Shown here one piece after another: positions 23,611 through 37,081 of a DNA stretch of 64,000 nucleotides. The stretch lies in NCBI GenBank assembly GCA_002110485.1, contig MOWL01000070.1, forward strand, positions 186,001-250,000, given 5' to 3'. This DNA comes from Emergomyces orientalis. Lineage: Eukaryota; Ascomycota; Eurotiomycetes; Onygenales; Ajellomycetaceae. Within the stretch, counting starts at the first letter, position 1. The number at the start of each line of letters is the position of its first letter. The notes under the pieces are model-generated. The model saw nothing but the letters and a program-made list of their open reading frames with translations. It ran no database searches and was not told where the DNA came from. The position numbers were made by a program, and so were the translations under genes.

Positions 23611-24842
23611 AACGAATGGGACTAGTTGCCAGACTCTAGCGTTGTAATCAACCTGTCCTCAAATCTCTTCCCACTTCTTGTCTGCTAGGGAGTCGATTTC
23701 GAAACGCACGGGGTTATTCCCAAACGACGCCAATTCACGACCGCAAAACGCGGCATCATTGCAGTTCAGCAATGCCGCCTCCCGTAGACTTTACCTTCCC
23801 GCCGATATATTCGGGTACATATATGCGTGGCGGGATGAAGAACCAGTAACTCGGTTCCGTGGACTCCCACCTACACCTGGGTATTGTTGCAGACCTTGTT
23901 AACCTGCTTTGGGGTGTCATCTACCTCATACTCAAGCCTATGACATGATCCCATGTCGATTTCATTTCAGATTTTACGACCGTGGAATATCTTCCGGACA
24001 ACCCCATCCCCCATCCCCCATCTCCAAATGATACAGCTTCATGATATGCCCTCCTGCTACTAAGCTATAAACCTAGTCATTGTTTATAGACCTGTTGCAA
24101 ATTTTTCTTCCTGTTCCTTTCAGCCTGTACCAATACGCGCTATAGACATCATTTTTGTTTTGTACTTTTTTCTTCGTTTTCCTGGTGGGGGTTTTTGCAT
24201 CAGCATATATTTGTACGATATTTCTGGGTTTATTTTTTATTTCTTTTAAAAAAAAAATCTCGACATCCCCAATGTATTCATAATAGGGAAAGGCCGGTTT
24301 CGTGTGTCGCACAATGGCGTATGGATAATTTTTTTCAGTAGCGTACAGGTTAGCTACCAAGCGATGGGGATACCCAGCATCAGAATTGAAATAATAGCAT
24401 AAAGCATATGCATAAAATTTCTCTTTGCTTCCAATTCCAAATGACCCTTGATATGGCGGACCCAGGATATAATCTTCATGCTCATCATGTGACAAAATTC
24501 GACTCCACAAAAATCACCTGCCAAAAGACTGATAGGAGGAAGTTATCATTTAAACAGATGATTCTGACTTCTAGAAGGGTTATAAGTGGTAATAATTTAT
24601 CGATAGGGGCTATACCGATTCAGTGAACTCCGTAAAGATGCATCAAACGTAAATTTGGGTGGCAATTATAATTGCGGGCTTCGGAACTCGCAACAACAAT
24701 GTTCCGCCAATATGGACATATCTCGTCTGGAAATCTATTGAGACCGCGCCAGACAAAAGAAATGCAGTGATTTCCACCCGCGTTCTACTTCCGCTTAAAG
24801 GTATTTCGAAATAGATCCTTTTTGAGTTCTCCTTGCCCCAGC
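23611..24842. other. Intergenic region between SUV3 and PRP22
   Basis: 1.2 kb holding the SUV3 3' flank and PRP22 promoter. The right half is A/T-rich. A 145-codon minus ORF at 24073-24510 looks like chance, with no conserved motif. Confidence 0.5.
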
Positions 24843-27800
24843 ATGGATGATCTCGAGTCTTTGGAGCTCTTTTCCCTTGTGTCAAAGGTAACGACTGAGC
24901 TCCAAAATCATCTCGGAGTCAACGACAAAACCCTTGCCGAGTTCGTGATCGACCAACATTTAAAATGCAGTTCATTGGCAGAATTCAAGAGCACTCTCGA
25001 TGAAATCGGGGCCGATTTTCCTCAGAGTCTGATCGAGAGTATTGATCGCCTCGTCCTGACCCTGCACCCAAAGTTCAAGGGTAAACACAAGGAATCGTCC
25101 GAAAGCGCCAAACAGAATGGCAACGATGTGGTTTTGGACGAAATCGAAAGGAAAGCGCGTGTTTTTAAAGGTCTAGCGGTTCCTGATAAAGCACCGCAGT
25201 GGGAGGAGGAGGATGATGATGCTACACCTGTACAACCCGTCTCGACGGACGATGCGACTGCGGGCGCTATGGATGATACTTTTGCGATGTTGGAAGGTTT
25301 GGCGGGGAAGGCGAGAGAGAGAAAGAGCGCAACCAATAGCAGGAAGAGAAGTAGGAGCCCAGGTAACCAGGACTACGATGGGGGTAGACCACGGAGAGAC
25401 AGATATCGATCGAGGTCCAGATCACGGAGCGCAGAAAAGTCACGACGAAAACGGGACGATCTGGATGAATTTGGCAGATCTGTTCAGAAAAACAGGGGCA
25501 GAGATGACCGATACAATAATGGCTCTGGCGAAACCAGGAGGCGGCGGGATCGCGATGATGAGGACTATTTTAAACGACCTCCCACACCTGAACTGGACGA
25601 TCAACCTATACTCTTCAAAATCTACGATGGGAGGGTCACAGGGATCAAAGACTTTGGCGCATTCGTGAACCTCCAGGGAGTGAAGGGGAAAGTTGACGGA
25701 CTCGTTCACGTATCCGCAATGCAAGACGGCGCCCGAGTTAACCACCCATCTGACCTTGTCTCGAAGGGCCAACCCGTTAAAGTGAAGGTCAACACTATAC
25801 AGGGGAGCCGAATAGGTTTATCCATGAAGGAGGTTGATCAAGTTACTGGTCGTGATCTCGTCCCCCAAAAACGACTTGCTTCCGGTGCCAATATGGAACG
25901 GCTTAATGGAACTGGCTCGGATGACCGCTACGGGAACCTCAGTACCCCAGTCCCCATCATTGAAGGTGATGATGGCAGACCTGCGAAAAATCGAAAGCGC
26001 TTGAATTCTCCGGAAAGGTGGGAAATAAAGCAACTCATTGCGTCGGGTGCCGTTTCTGCTGCCGATTACCCTGATATTGACGAGGAATACCACGCCACCC
26101 TTAATGGAGAAGGCGATTTCGAGGAAGAAGAGGATGTGGATATTGAAGTTAAAGACGAGGAGCCCCCATTTTTGGCTGGCCAAACGAAGCAGTCCCTCGA
26201 ACTCTCTCCTATTCGTGTCGTTAAGGCTCCGGATGGTTCACTTAATCGTGCTGCTATGGCTGGGACAAATTTGGCCAAGGAGAGAAGAGAGCTACGACAA
26301 CAAGAAGCTCAAGACAAGGCTGCTGAGCAGGCTGCAGGCGTAGACCTCAATGCCCAATGGCAGGACCCCATGGTTGCGCCTGAAGAAAGGAAGTTCGCTG
26401 CAGATCTACGAAATGCCCAAGTTACCAAGACAACGGATACATTGCCGGAGTGGAAACGGGTGACGCAGAGCAAAGACCAGTCCTTCGGGAGAAGGACAAA
26501 CATGACGATGAAGCAGCAGCGCGAAAGCCTTCCTGTTTTCAAATTCCGCAAACAGTTACTGGAAGCCGTTAAGGAAAACCAACTCCTCATTGTTGTTGGC
26601 GATACCGGCTCTGGCAAAACTACACAGCTAACACAGTATCTCGCCGAAGGTGGATTTGCAAATAACGGCATTATTGGTTGTACTCAACCCAGACGTGTAG
26701 CCGCAGTCTCCGTCGCGAAGCGTGTTTCTGAAGAAGTCGGTTGTCGGTTGGGTGCAGAAGTTGGATACACCATCCGATTTGAAGACTGTACCAGCCCGGA
26801 GACGAAGATCAAATACATGACAGATGGTATCCTCCAGAGAGAAATTCTTCTTGATCCTGATTTGAAAAAATACTCAGTTATCATGCTTGATGAGGCTCAT
26901 GAGCGAACCATCAGCACTGATGTTCTGTTCGGCCTTCTCAAGAAGACCCTTAAACGGCGACCTGACTTGAAGGTTATCGTTACCTCAGCTACTCTAGACG
27001 CTGATAAGTTCTCAGAATATTTTAACATGTGTCCTATATTCTCGATTCCAGGACGAACCTACCCTGTGGAGATTATGTACTCCAGAGAGCCCGAGTCGGA
27101 CTATTTGGATGCAGCTTTAGTCACAGTGATGCAGATACATTTGACAGAACCCGCCGGAGATATCCTATTATTCTTGACTGGTCAAGAAGAGATCGATACC
27201 GCCTGTGAAATCTTATACGAAAGAATGAAAGCGCTTGGTCCCAGTGTACCTGAGTTGATTATTTTGCCTGTCTATTCTGCTCTTCCTAGTGAGATGCAGA
27301 GTAGGATATTCGACCCGGCACCCCCTGGAAGCCGAAAGGTTGTCATTGCCACAAACATTGCGGAAACATCAATTACGATAGACCAAATCTACTATGTAGT
27401 TGACCCAGGCTTTGTAAAACAAAATGCCTACGACCCAAAATTGGGCATGGATTCCCTTGTTGTTACACCTATATCCCAAGCACAGGCGAAGCAGCGATCC
27501 GGACGAGCTGGAAGAACCGGACCAGGTAAATGTTTCCGTCTCTACACCGAAGCAGCGTATCAATCAGAAATGCTTCCAACCACCATCCCCGAAATCCAAC
27601 GCCAAAATCTCTCACATACAATTCTCATGCTAAAAGCCATGGGCATCAACGACCTTCTTCACTTCGATTTCATGGACCCGCCCCCAACGAACACTATGCT
27701 TACGGCGCTTGAAGAACTTTACGCCCTTTCCGCCCTCGACGACGAAGGCCTTCTAACTCGGCTAGGACGAAAAATGGCTGACTTCCCTATGGAACCCGCA

Positions 27801-28611
27801 TTAGCTAAAGTGCTAATCGCCTCCGTTGATATGGGTTGCTCAGACGAAGTGCTCAGCATTGTCGCCATGCTTTCAGTGCACAGCATATTCTACCGACCCA
27901 AGGAAAAACAGCAACAAGCCGATCAGAAGAAGGCCAAATTTCACGACCCGCACGGCGACCACCTCACCCTCCTAAATGTCTATAACGGATGGAAGAACTC
28001 ACGCTTCAGCAGCCCCTGGTGCTTTGAGAACTTCATACAAGCGCGTCAGATGCGGCGCGTGCAGGATGTGCGCGAGCAATTGGTCACTATCATGGAACGC
28101 TATAAACATAAAATAGTCTCCTGTGGGCGAAACACGACTAAGGTCAGGCAGGCGCTCTGCTCGGGATTCTTCAGGAACGCGGCGCGCAAGGATCCGCAGG
28201 AGGGTTACAAGACTTTGATCGAGGGCACACCTGTTTACATGCACCCTAGCTCTGCGTTGTTTGGGAAAGCAGCCGAGCATGTCATATTCCACACTTTGGT
28301 TCTTACGACGAAGGAATATATGCATTGTACTACAAGTATAGAACCAAAAGTATGTATCACCTTCCCCCCTTTCTCATATCTTACCAATTATCCCTTTTCA
28401 AAAACAATGATTCTAACCATTTTCTTAAAAACAGTGGCTCGTCGAAGCAGCGCCCACATTCTTCAAAGTTGCGCCAACCGACCGTCTCTCGAAACGGAAG
28501 AAAGCAGAGCGGATCCAGCCTCTCCACAACAGGTTCGCAGGCGACGACGACTGGCGTTTATCCGCGCAGAGGCGCCAAGGAAGAGGCGGTGGGGGTGGAA
28601 CTTGGGGATGA
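24843..28611 (+). CDS. PRP22: DEAH-box splicing helicase Prp22 (DHX8)
   Basis: Exon 1 is 24843-28349 and exon 2 is 28435-28611; 1227 residues. Prp22 acts in the second step of splicing and then releases mature mRNA from the spliceosome. An N-terminal helical region precedes a linker rich in RS/RD repeats. An S1 RNA-binding domain follows (about 253-328, YDGRVTGIKDFGAFVNL), then the helicase core: Walker A GDTGSGKT (about 586), DEAH (about 680), SAT (about 713) and QRSGRAGR (about 882). The OB-fold region ends at the exon junction, EYMHCTTSIEPK then WLVEAAPTFFKVA. The tail is glycine-rich and ends GTWG. The S1 domain separates it from Prp2, Prp16 and Prp43. The ATG at 24843 gives the conserved start MDDLESLELF. 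Confidence 0.97.
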
Positions 28612-29662
28612 AAAAGACTATATTTCAGTTTCCTTTTGTTTTTTTTACCCACATCTCATATGGCTTTTGTACTTTCTCTCAACACTTCGCGTATGTAACA
28701 ACTATATACACCTTTATTTTCTCGCGGGCGTTACAGCTAGGAAGACAACAGGCTGGTTGCCGGCGCTCTAGGTTGGCTATTTAATTCAATTTGACCTGTA
28801 CACTTTATTACTTTGCACTTTGCTCTAAGGGGTGGCCGGGGGTTAATTTGGTCAACTTGATAAGATGAGGATCTTTCATAGAGAGAAAGTGGGTTATCGT
28901 AACGCTGCTTCGGCAAGCTACATGCTCTTTCTTTTAAACCTCTACATTATCAAGCGAGGTCTTCGAGGAATATAAAACGAGATACATTTAACCTACTGGA
29001 ATAGACAACGCCCCGTTTGAATGATATCCAATATCAATGAGTAATGAAAAAATATTTATCAATCTACCTAACCTACCTATATCACAGCCTAACCATCATG
29101 TAGATATATATGGATATATATATATAAAAAGTTAAGTGAGAGACCGAGGGCATCAAGCAGAAGCGAAACCTGAAAAACATGGAGGGCAGAAGAGGGAAAA
29201 AAAGAAGAGCGAAGACGGCAGGAAACGTTGCCACAGCAAGATAAAGAGAAACAGAACAGAATGAAAAAGACAACCAGGAGAGGCGCAAACCGCAAAAAGG
29301 CCGTACATGAGGAAAAATGGAGAAGGGCCAAACAAAGAAAGCATTAACGTACGTGGTTAAACTGTAAAAAAATCCCATCCATCCCAGAGTCCAAAAAGAG
29401 GAGAAAAGAAAAGAAAAGAAAGAAAGGTGCGAGAAAACATAAAGATCGCGAATATCAGGTAGGTCAGGTAGACATGATAACTATTTGTATTCAACAAAAG
29501 CTGGCTACGCAAGTTGTTGTTTTATTCCTCAGTGCAAAAAAGGACATATTTAATTTCTCTCCAAGTCGGCCCTAGACCTGCAATGCAGGTTCTATGATCA
29601 TCATTCTCAAATAGGGGGATATAAAGCATTCCCATCCCCCTAACTCATTCACGAAGAGAAGT
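28612..29662. other. Convergent intergenic region, PRP22 and 4E-T gene
   Basis: About 1 kb of 3' flanks. It contains short A/T runs (around 29100) and purine-rich stretches (29180-29430). No gene is seen. Confidence 0.5.
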
Positions 29663-32225
29663 TTAGCGGTATGGACCAGGTCCCATCATAGCTGCTCCAT
29701 TCCTCGAACCCATGCTTCCGTCTCCGCTTGGTGGGCCAAACATGTCGAAAGACTGCCTAGATGAGGGTTGGTGTGGGCCGTGGGGGGGGACGCCACCATA
29801 TTGAGCGGCATTCCCATGAGGCATACCCATCATCCCATCTGGGGTATGAGGCATTGGTGGAAATGCAGACGGCGGCGGGGCATTCATATTCATGTACCCT
29901 GGGGGAGGCATCATGCCAGGAGGAGGTACAAATGGCGGCGGTCCACCACCCATCGCATTTCGTTGATACGCCTGGCGGTCATTCGGCGGTGGCATTGTGG
30001 CATGAATGGGCATGGGTGGTGGCACGGCTGGGAAGTTTGGATTCATATTGCGGTTTGGCGGCTGAGAAAGTCCAGGAGGTAACATGAATTGGTTGGGACC
30101 AGGTGGCTGCGGTTGTTGGTTAGGCCATCCAGGAGGCTGGACTTGCTCAAATCCAGGTGGGCGTTGCAGCGCCATTGGTGGCTGTCCAGGTGGACGAACT
30201 CCAGGGGGCTGGTTGGGGGTCTGATTACCCTGTGACGGTGGGAAACCCATATCATCAAAATAACCCATAGGGGGGCCATTAGTGCCTCTACGGCGAAGCT
30301 GGTCTCGTGGATCTTGAGGTTCCGGTCTCCTGATATTAGCAATCGCTGGGTCATCAAGGAAAACAGGAGATTTTTGTTTCTCCAACGCTTGAGCTCTAGC
30401 ATGCATATCCTGCACATTCATCCCTCCAGCAGATTGAAATGCAGCGGGAGGAGGGTGGGGGTTGGCCTGGGGGTTTGGGGGGGAAATTTTGGACTGCTGC
30501 ATAAGCCGAAGTAAGAACTCCGTGTCACGACTTGCCCCAGGTGGTTCTTTTGGCGGTTTCTGCACAAAAAGAGCTTCTAGCCCTGGAGGAGGGCGGTCCC
30601 GAGGAGAATTCAATGCAGCATACTCCTGCCGGTTAAAAGATTCTCGTACTGGGGACGATATAGATGTTGAGGATTTCACATAATCAGCTTGTGGTGGTGG
30701 GGCTTGTGGTGGCTGCTGTTGCATCGACCCGTCAACCTGAGGGCTTGCGTTCCTAGATTTGTTTCCTCCAAGCATTTGCAAGATTCGCTGGAATCCTTCT
30801 TGGTCTGCATCTGTGGAAGCTGGCCGGACCTGCTCAGTATGTATTATGGTTTGAGGTTCCGGTTCCCGATTCGCAGTTTCGGAAGGTGAGTTGAAAATTC
30901 CTGCAAATCTCGACGCTTTCGTCGCCTTGGTTGGAAGCGCCTCGATTTTGGCATTCCCATCCGCAATAATCTCGGAGGTATGGTCACGGGCTTGTTTATT
31001 CTCACTCCATAGCTCAAAGAATTTGTCCAAACCGGTATCCATAAGGGGGGGATCTACGGTGCCGAATATTTCGCCATCAAGCCGTTTAGGTGGCTCTTTT
31101 GGTTTAGATTCCGTATTCACTGGTTCCGGAGACACTTCTTTCTTCACTTCTTGGGACGCGTGAGCGGAGCCTGCTTTCATACGTTCTTTCCAGCGCTGGA
31201 AATCTGCCTGAGTGTGGGTTTCTTTGGATCCGTCTCGATCCGTTGAATCCAACCATTCTGGCTCCTGCTCATGCTTTGCAGGTCGATTCCAGTCCCTATC
31301 CCCTCCATGGGCACCACGACGCCATTCGCGGTGTCTCACGGGCGTCTTCTCTTCCTCGCCATCTGCTGCATCCTGCGTTTCGCCATCCCGAAACCAGCTA
31401 TCATGTTTACCTCTGCCCTGCCCGTCTCTCCGGGGAGGATATCGGCCTTGTTCCTTGTCCCTGGGAGTTCGTTCATTGCCACCTTCCTGGTGATCACGAT
31501 GATCGCGCATCTCCCACCGCTCCGAATCCCCATTCCGCCTGGGTCTTCTATCCGATTCTTCTGGGCCAAATGTCCGGCGGGTTCTCCCACCAGACCAATC
31601 TTCCCTATCGTCTCGACCAGCGCGGCGGCCATTAGCTAAGGTCGGTTTCGTATCCCTTCGATCATTATCTCGATCTCCAATGTCTCTATCCTTGAAGAAT
31701 TTGTCACGAAAATTGTACCGATCTTGTTTCTGATCGTCTGTCTCATTGATTTTTGTAGAGGATCGATCTGTAGCATCGATCGACTTGCCGAACCCGCGGG
31801 ACGCAGATGCAAATGAAGTTCTGGGTGGACCCAAAACAATATCTTCTAATACGAAGAGAAAGTTAAGGTCAGCACGATTATCCTGATTCAATATTGCATC
31901 AACTTAGAAGGCGTCTAATGCTTACCTGAAGCCGAGCCACGCGAGATATGACGGCTCTCGAAAAGACTTGACCTCCTGTTCGCAGGATCTTGTTGAGTAC
32001 TTTGCTCCCGATTATTAGGATTCTTCTTCTGTAGGGGAGGGTCTGGAGGTGGTCTACAAGTAGCACAATAATGTTAGCGAGGGGAACGTAGCTGGGAACG
32101 ATTATGAATAAATCACGCAAAACGCACCCCATCCATTCTTCTATAGGAGGTAAGTTATCCGGTTTGATAGCTAGGGGAGAATCGCGTAGCTGCAACAGCT
32201 CCGAAGGTTGGTACCGTCGGGCCAT
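29663..32225 (-). CDS. 4E-T-like eIF4E-binding protein
   Basis: Minus-strand exons 32225-32128, 32053-31926 and 31845-29663 give 802 residues. The N-terminus MARRYQPSELLQLRDSP carries the eIF4E-binding motif Y-x4-L-L (Y5, L10, L11), the mark of 4E-T and other cap-binding repressors. A long RD/RG-rich region (about 90-230) follows. The last half is a proline/glutamine/methionine-rich low-complexity stretch typical of P-body proteins. 4E-T family proteins tether eIF4E to decay factors and repress translation; here that role is inferred from the motif and overall layout. No folded domain is evident. PAT1, another P-body protein, lies 24 kb away. Confidence 0.82.
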
Positions 32226-33063
32226 GGGAGAAAGAGTCGGGGGCTAGGGACGGAGTGGTTCTCATGACCCCAAGAGGGGGATATGAGGGGATAAGGGTGG
32301 GTGAAGCCAAAGGGAAAGGTAGAATGGGGAAATTATGCTATCTTCTATGTGAGGTAATAGGTATAAAAGTAGATCGGTGTGGTTTGTAGCGGAGTAGTTT
32401 GAGGTCTGGTCTGGAGCGGAGAGGTGAGGTCGGAGTACAATCGCACGGTTGGAGGCAGAGGAAGCCCAAGATTGGGTCTGGAACGAGGTGAAGGGGGGCC
32501 AATAGGATGTCACTCGAATAACAAGAGTTGCGGGTGTCTCAGGAACGGGGTATTCGAACTGATGTGTCTGTTTGAAAAGCGTATAGACGGGTGTTTTTTG
32601 TGTTGGTAGTGGTCAGAATTGCTTGGAGGCAAGTTGAAGGTTGATTGATGTTGAGATTTTTTTTGCGTTGGCCCAAAGAGGCAAGTCTGTCACCAATCCC
32701 TCATGACAGCGTTTCTGCAGGCCAAAATAGCGGATGAGCAATGACACTCAACGCAAATGTATACTACTACATACAGCAGTGCTGGGGTCATTCATACAAG
32801 CACAAATATCAAGTATTGGAAGTGAATGCCATCATGTATTAATTATGACGAGAGGAAATTTAGGAACAAGGTGTCCCCTTCAGCTAGACGCCTGCAATCT
32901 CACAGAACACAGGACAAGAATCTCTGGAATCTATACCAACATACACGTACATACTGTACAAAGCTCATCCCCATGAGGATACCTTCTTTGCCCCATCATC
33001 AAACTGAAAATCCAATTAATTCGCAATGACTACACTATTCTACCCCTTTCCGTCGACTTCTGT
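32226..33063. other. Intergenic region between 4E-T gene and URB1
   Basis: 5' region of the 4E-T gene (left) and 3' flank of URB1 (right). GA-rich near 32400-32500. No further gene is seen. Confidence 0.5.
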
Positions 33064-36000
33064 TCAGCATGAAATATGAGCTACCACCTGTGGCAAAGAC
33101 GATCCACTCCACATATCAATCCACTCATGATCACACTTGTTGTACAGCTCACTGGCAATTGCCCGGAGGATATCACTCTGGTTATCCTGCACTGACATTT
33201 GGCCTTGGATCCAGCTAAGCGCCCCATTTCGCGTTAAAAGGGTAGTACTCCCGCCGACCTCACATGCCCTGAACATGAGCTGCAATATGGTCCTTCGTAA
33301 GGATTCCGGCAAACTTGGGGAGTTGTAGAGCGAAAGGACTCGTTCGAAAACATTAGCACGTCGGTAGAGGTCCATATCCTAAAGTTCAGTAGGTCAGCAT
33401 ACGTTCGAAGAAATTATATCAAATGCAAACGTAAGATCTCATACCTTCTTGGTGCGCAGCCCATTGATGAACAAGCCGAGCAACCATCCCACCTCCTCAT
33501 GATAGCTGTCATCGTACTCTGACTCGTGCAACAAAATCTTATCTACCCAGTAAGATGGAATCTTGGCAACTTCCCATCGAGGCCCTTTGTTCAAGAATTT
33601 GTTCACCTTGCCGTATAGCTTGTGAAGGGGATCCGTGACGACCATCACTATCCGAGCGGCAAGCTCGCCAGCAATGTACGGGAGCGGCGTCGTCCCTAGC
33701 CCAACCTCTTTAGCAGTTTCCAGAACTTCTCCAGCGGCAATGTAGACGGATCGGTTCTCCTCATAGGTCGATTCCTACAGGATCTGTTAAAATCTGAGAA
33801 AGCATCATTTTTTGTACGTGGGTATCGTAAACACTTACACGGATCTTGACCATAAAGCGAGATATAGCTGCACTTGCCTGCCTCCGGATTTCTTCATACT
33901 CTGAACACAGACAAAGCATCAATTCACCAATGTGACCTTTCTCCAGAGCGAGCTCGATTTCCTCTCTTTCCCATCGATTCAAAACCGGGTGTGATTCGCT
34001 CTCAACAGGCAGTGTCCCAAATACCTCGGTCAGGTCGACACGGGAAGCCCGAATCTGAGATCCAGACTCGGAAGAAACATCCGCAGTAACCAGTGTATGG
34101 CCATCCCTGTTCTGATCACCTGCTTCTTTGGCGTGTTTAAATGCCTTTTTCAAAACTGACCGCGCCTTCTTGGTATCCATGCTGTCAATAACTGCATCAC
34201 GGACCGTCTTTAAAGCCTTCTCGTCTTCTCCGGCCACATTTAACAACCCAAGCATCCGAGATATCCAGCCCGATATTACCTCCTGCTTGTCCGACTGCCC
34301 GGCTTTTACAACGAATGGCCACTGCTCACTGATAACACCAACAAGAAGGCTCAGGTTCTCTTCCCCTCCGCTACCAACCAATGACTGGACGAGATCTAAG
34401 TAGAGGACGGGTTTCTTGACCAATCTTGTAATGCAGTTGTCGAGGAATGACAGCTGAGTTGCAAAAGTAGCGCTATCGGATGCATCGATACTTGATAACA
34501 GCGCGCTGAAAGAAGCCGGACTTAAAATAACTGAATTCTGGATTAATACATCTTGGACCAGGCTTTGTATGTCCTCGAGGGGAGCTTGATCGCTGGTCGT
34601 CTCGGTAAGCACTTTGAAAACAGAGACAAAGGCAGAAAATTCGAGAGATTCTATACATGTTTCTGTTAGGTTACCTGTATCCATCTTGCGAAAAATATAT
34701 GATCTATCTTACCTGGTTTCTGCCACCATCGCATCGTAGGTGACTGCTGGGCAATAGCCAGCAAGTTCTGTAACTGGCTAAACAGCAACTCTTTATCCTC
34801 CGCCTGAGATTCACCGTTGCTAAGTTGTTTCAAAACATCAACCAAAGTCAACGAGATATCGAATTTCTCTTCTTGAGCAACCGTGGGAATAACCTGGTAA
34901 AACATGGATAGCAGTTCAAGCACTGCGTCTTGCTGTTGGAGGTTATCCTTTGCAGTGTTTCGAAAGAGTAGTATGATATCTTTCATCGAGGGAGATCTTC
35001 GGCAGAATTCATCAACGAGTTTGCCCGCCGCTTGGGTCCAAAGTTCTTGTCCAGTTTCTCTGTCCGCGTTGAAAATCCGAAGAACAGCTTGTAGCTTTCG
35101 TAGGGCCAAGGTAATAATCCGAACCGCAAATAAGGTAATCACGTCCGTATTTTGATTTAGGCCCCTTGTCAAGATTTTCTGTGTCAGTGGTCGAGGGAGT
35201 ATGTTTTCGATCGCAATGGATACGGGTGGCGGCACGAGTGCTGGGCTGCCCTTCCATCCGCAATTCGCTGGCACTGGGAGTTGGATCGTAGAAAAAAGAA
35301 AAGCGGACTCTCCTAGCCAGCTCGGGGTAGGCTTAGGATCAGATGTGAACATGGTCCGCTTCGAGAAAAAATCAAATACTAGCTCCGGCGCGGCTCTGAA
35401 GATCTTCAGAAGGAGTTCCATTTGCAAGGTATCTGAGTCTGGGCGAAGAAACTGTATTAATGCCGACAGATTTCCGTTGCGAACTGGAACTGACTCCTTA
35501 TATTTATCAAAGTAGATGGGGGAGTCGAGGCCGAGGGGAATTGCACCATCATCGTTCGGTGGTAATACGTCAGGATTGCTTCCCGTAGGATACCACCCCG
35601 TTTCCGGTAATAACACTCCCTTCTCAGAGTTCGTGCAAACAGTCAACAACAGTTTATGGATTTCTTTCGAAACAGACTCATCGTTAACCACAGGCTCGTC
35701 GGACTCCTTCTCATAACCATAAAGAGTGACGAGTCGCTCGAGATTATGCCGGTTTAAGAACCGACTCTTAACGTTCCGGGAAAGAGATGCATCACTAGCA
35801 ATGTGTTTATCAATCGCCCTGATAATATCGATAACAATGTCTCGAGAATCCTTGCGGATGTCTTCCAAGAAAGTACGGATAAGTTTCCCTTGGCCGATAA
35901 TGTCCTCTTTTGCGGATGCGTCCTGGAATTTCAAATTAGCGAGCAAATAGCGCTGGGCGTTTCGGCGGAGTGTTGATTTCTGCCGATCTTCAGATTCTGT

Positions 36001-36748
36001 ATCTGCAGGAGATTTGCGGACACTGAGGAAGAGATCAAGTCGTTTGAATGTGATTTCTCGTCGTCCATAAACGAGACGTGCGACAGCACCCCCATCAAAA
36101 GCCACAATCTCCGTAAGAAGCCGTATGCAGGGAGAAATTAAATGTTCCTTGGTTTTACTCGCGGTAAATGCACGATTAAATAGCTTAAGTTGCTCTTTTT
36201 GTAACAAAAACTTGCACAGGACCAATCCAAAAGCTCTCAACTCTAACCGGCTAGAAATCGTTTTTAGGAAAAGTGCCAGCACGGACGGAATCAATGAGAG
36301 TAGAGACTCGTGATTATTGCTCTCTGCAAAATCCCATGTTTGAAATAGATCATGGAAGCAGCTCGCCTGGGCCTCATCGTCCGCGTTCACGAGCTGAGAA
36401 TCGCAATACGCTTTGAGAATGCGAAGCTTTTTCTCCTTTTCGTTCTCCTTCTCAGCTTCGTTGATTGAAGTGAGGAAGTCTTTGAAATATCGAACGCCTA
36501 TTTGGCAAATCAGCCACATCTTCCTCGTATAAAATATAAAAATGAAAAGAGGAAAGAAAAAGACGTAGCCGTTGCATTGCATTCCACATACCCTGTTTCA
36601 CCTCCTGCGAAGCATTCTGCTGGAAAGCGAGAAGATTGCGCAGCTGTGTGTGGGAAGTAATTATGATAGCTGGCTTTGGTGTAGCAGCGGAGTCAATATC
36701 TATTTTTCTCCTCTTCGCGCGAGAGGTGTCTCCCTGAAAATGGGCCAT
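33064..36748 (-). CDS. URB1: Pre-ribosomal protein Urb1/Npa1
   Basis: Exons 36748-36592, 36497-34713, 34662-33839, 33774-33445 and 33378-33064 give 1136 residues. Urb1 joins very early 60S pre-ribosomes in the nucleolus and is needed for 25S rRNA and box C/D snoRNA steps. The first exon has a basic patch, SRAKRRKIDID, likely a nuclear signal. The Npa1 N-terminal domain starts at VRYFKDFL and includes RAFGLVLCKFLL and SPCIRLLTEIVAFDGG. The rest is helical-repeat-like. Intron 2 is 50 nt, with two nested acceptors (ACAG at 34675, CTAACAG at 34663); only the second gives a normal length. Shorter than budding-yeast Urb1 (~1760), like other mould versions. An in-frame ATG upstream at about 36820 is possible. 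Confidence 0.88.
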
Positions 36749-37081
36749 CTTCGCGTGTTGATTGTTGCTGTTGTCGAGAGAAATCTTTTGAATTTTTGAA
36801 GTTTTGATATAAATTTTCATCACGGGCTGTGATTGGTCGCGTCGCGACATTTAGCGTAAGCACCGAAGAGGACGTAACTGTATTCCCCCGGATCTTACAA
36901 TATAAACCAAAAACTTAGATTTATAGGAATGGAACTGTTTGCCTAATTCTTTTTTTCATTCATTCTCATCCTCTAACAGAAATATGCACCCTTTTTGGCT
37001 CTGGAAGGAATGTAATTTGTTACAGAGATTGCCCCTTCAGAGAAAGGGACATGTTTTAATATTCATTTCACTCAAAACTAT
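36749..37081. other. Intergenic region with URB1 promoter
   Basis: URB1 5' side on the left and ESF1 3' end on the right. On the minus strand, a CCAAT box (36836-36832, GCGACCAATCAC) sits 84 nt before the URB1 start; whether it is used is unknown. Confidence 0.4.

Noticed and set aside
24073..24510. 145-codon minus ORF between SUV3 and PRP22
   Set aside because: A/T-rich codons, no family signature, and it lies in what should be the SUV3 3' flank and PRP22 promoter.
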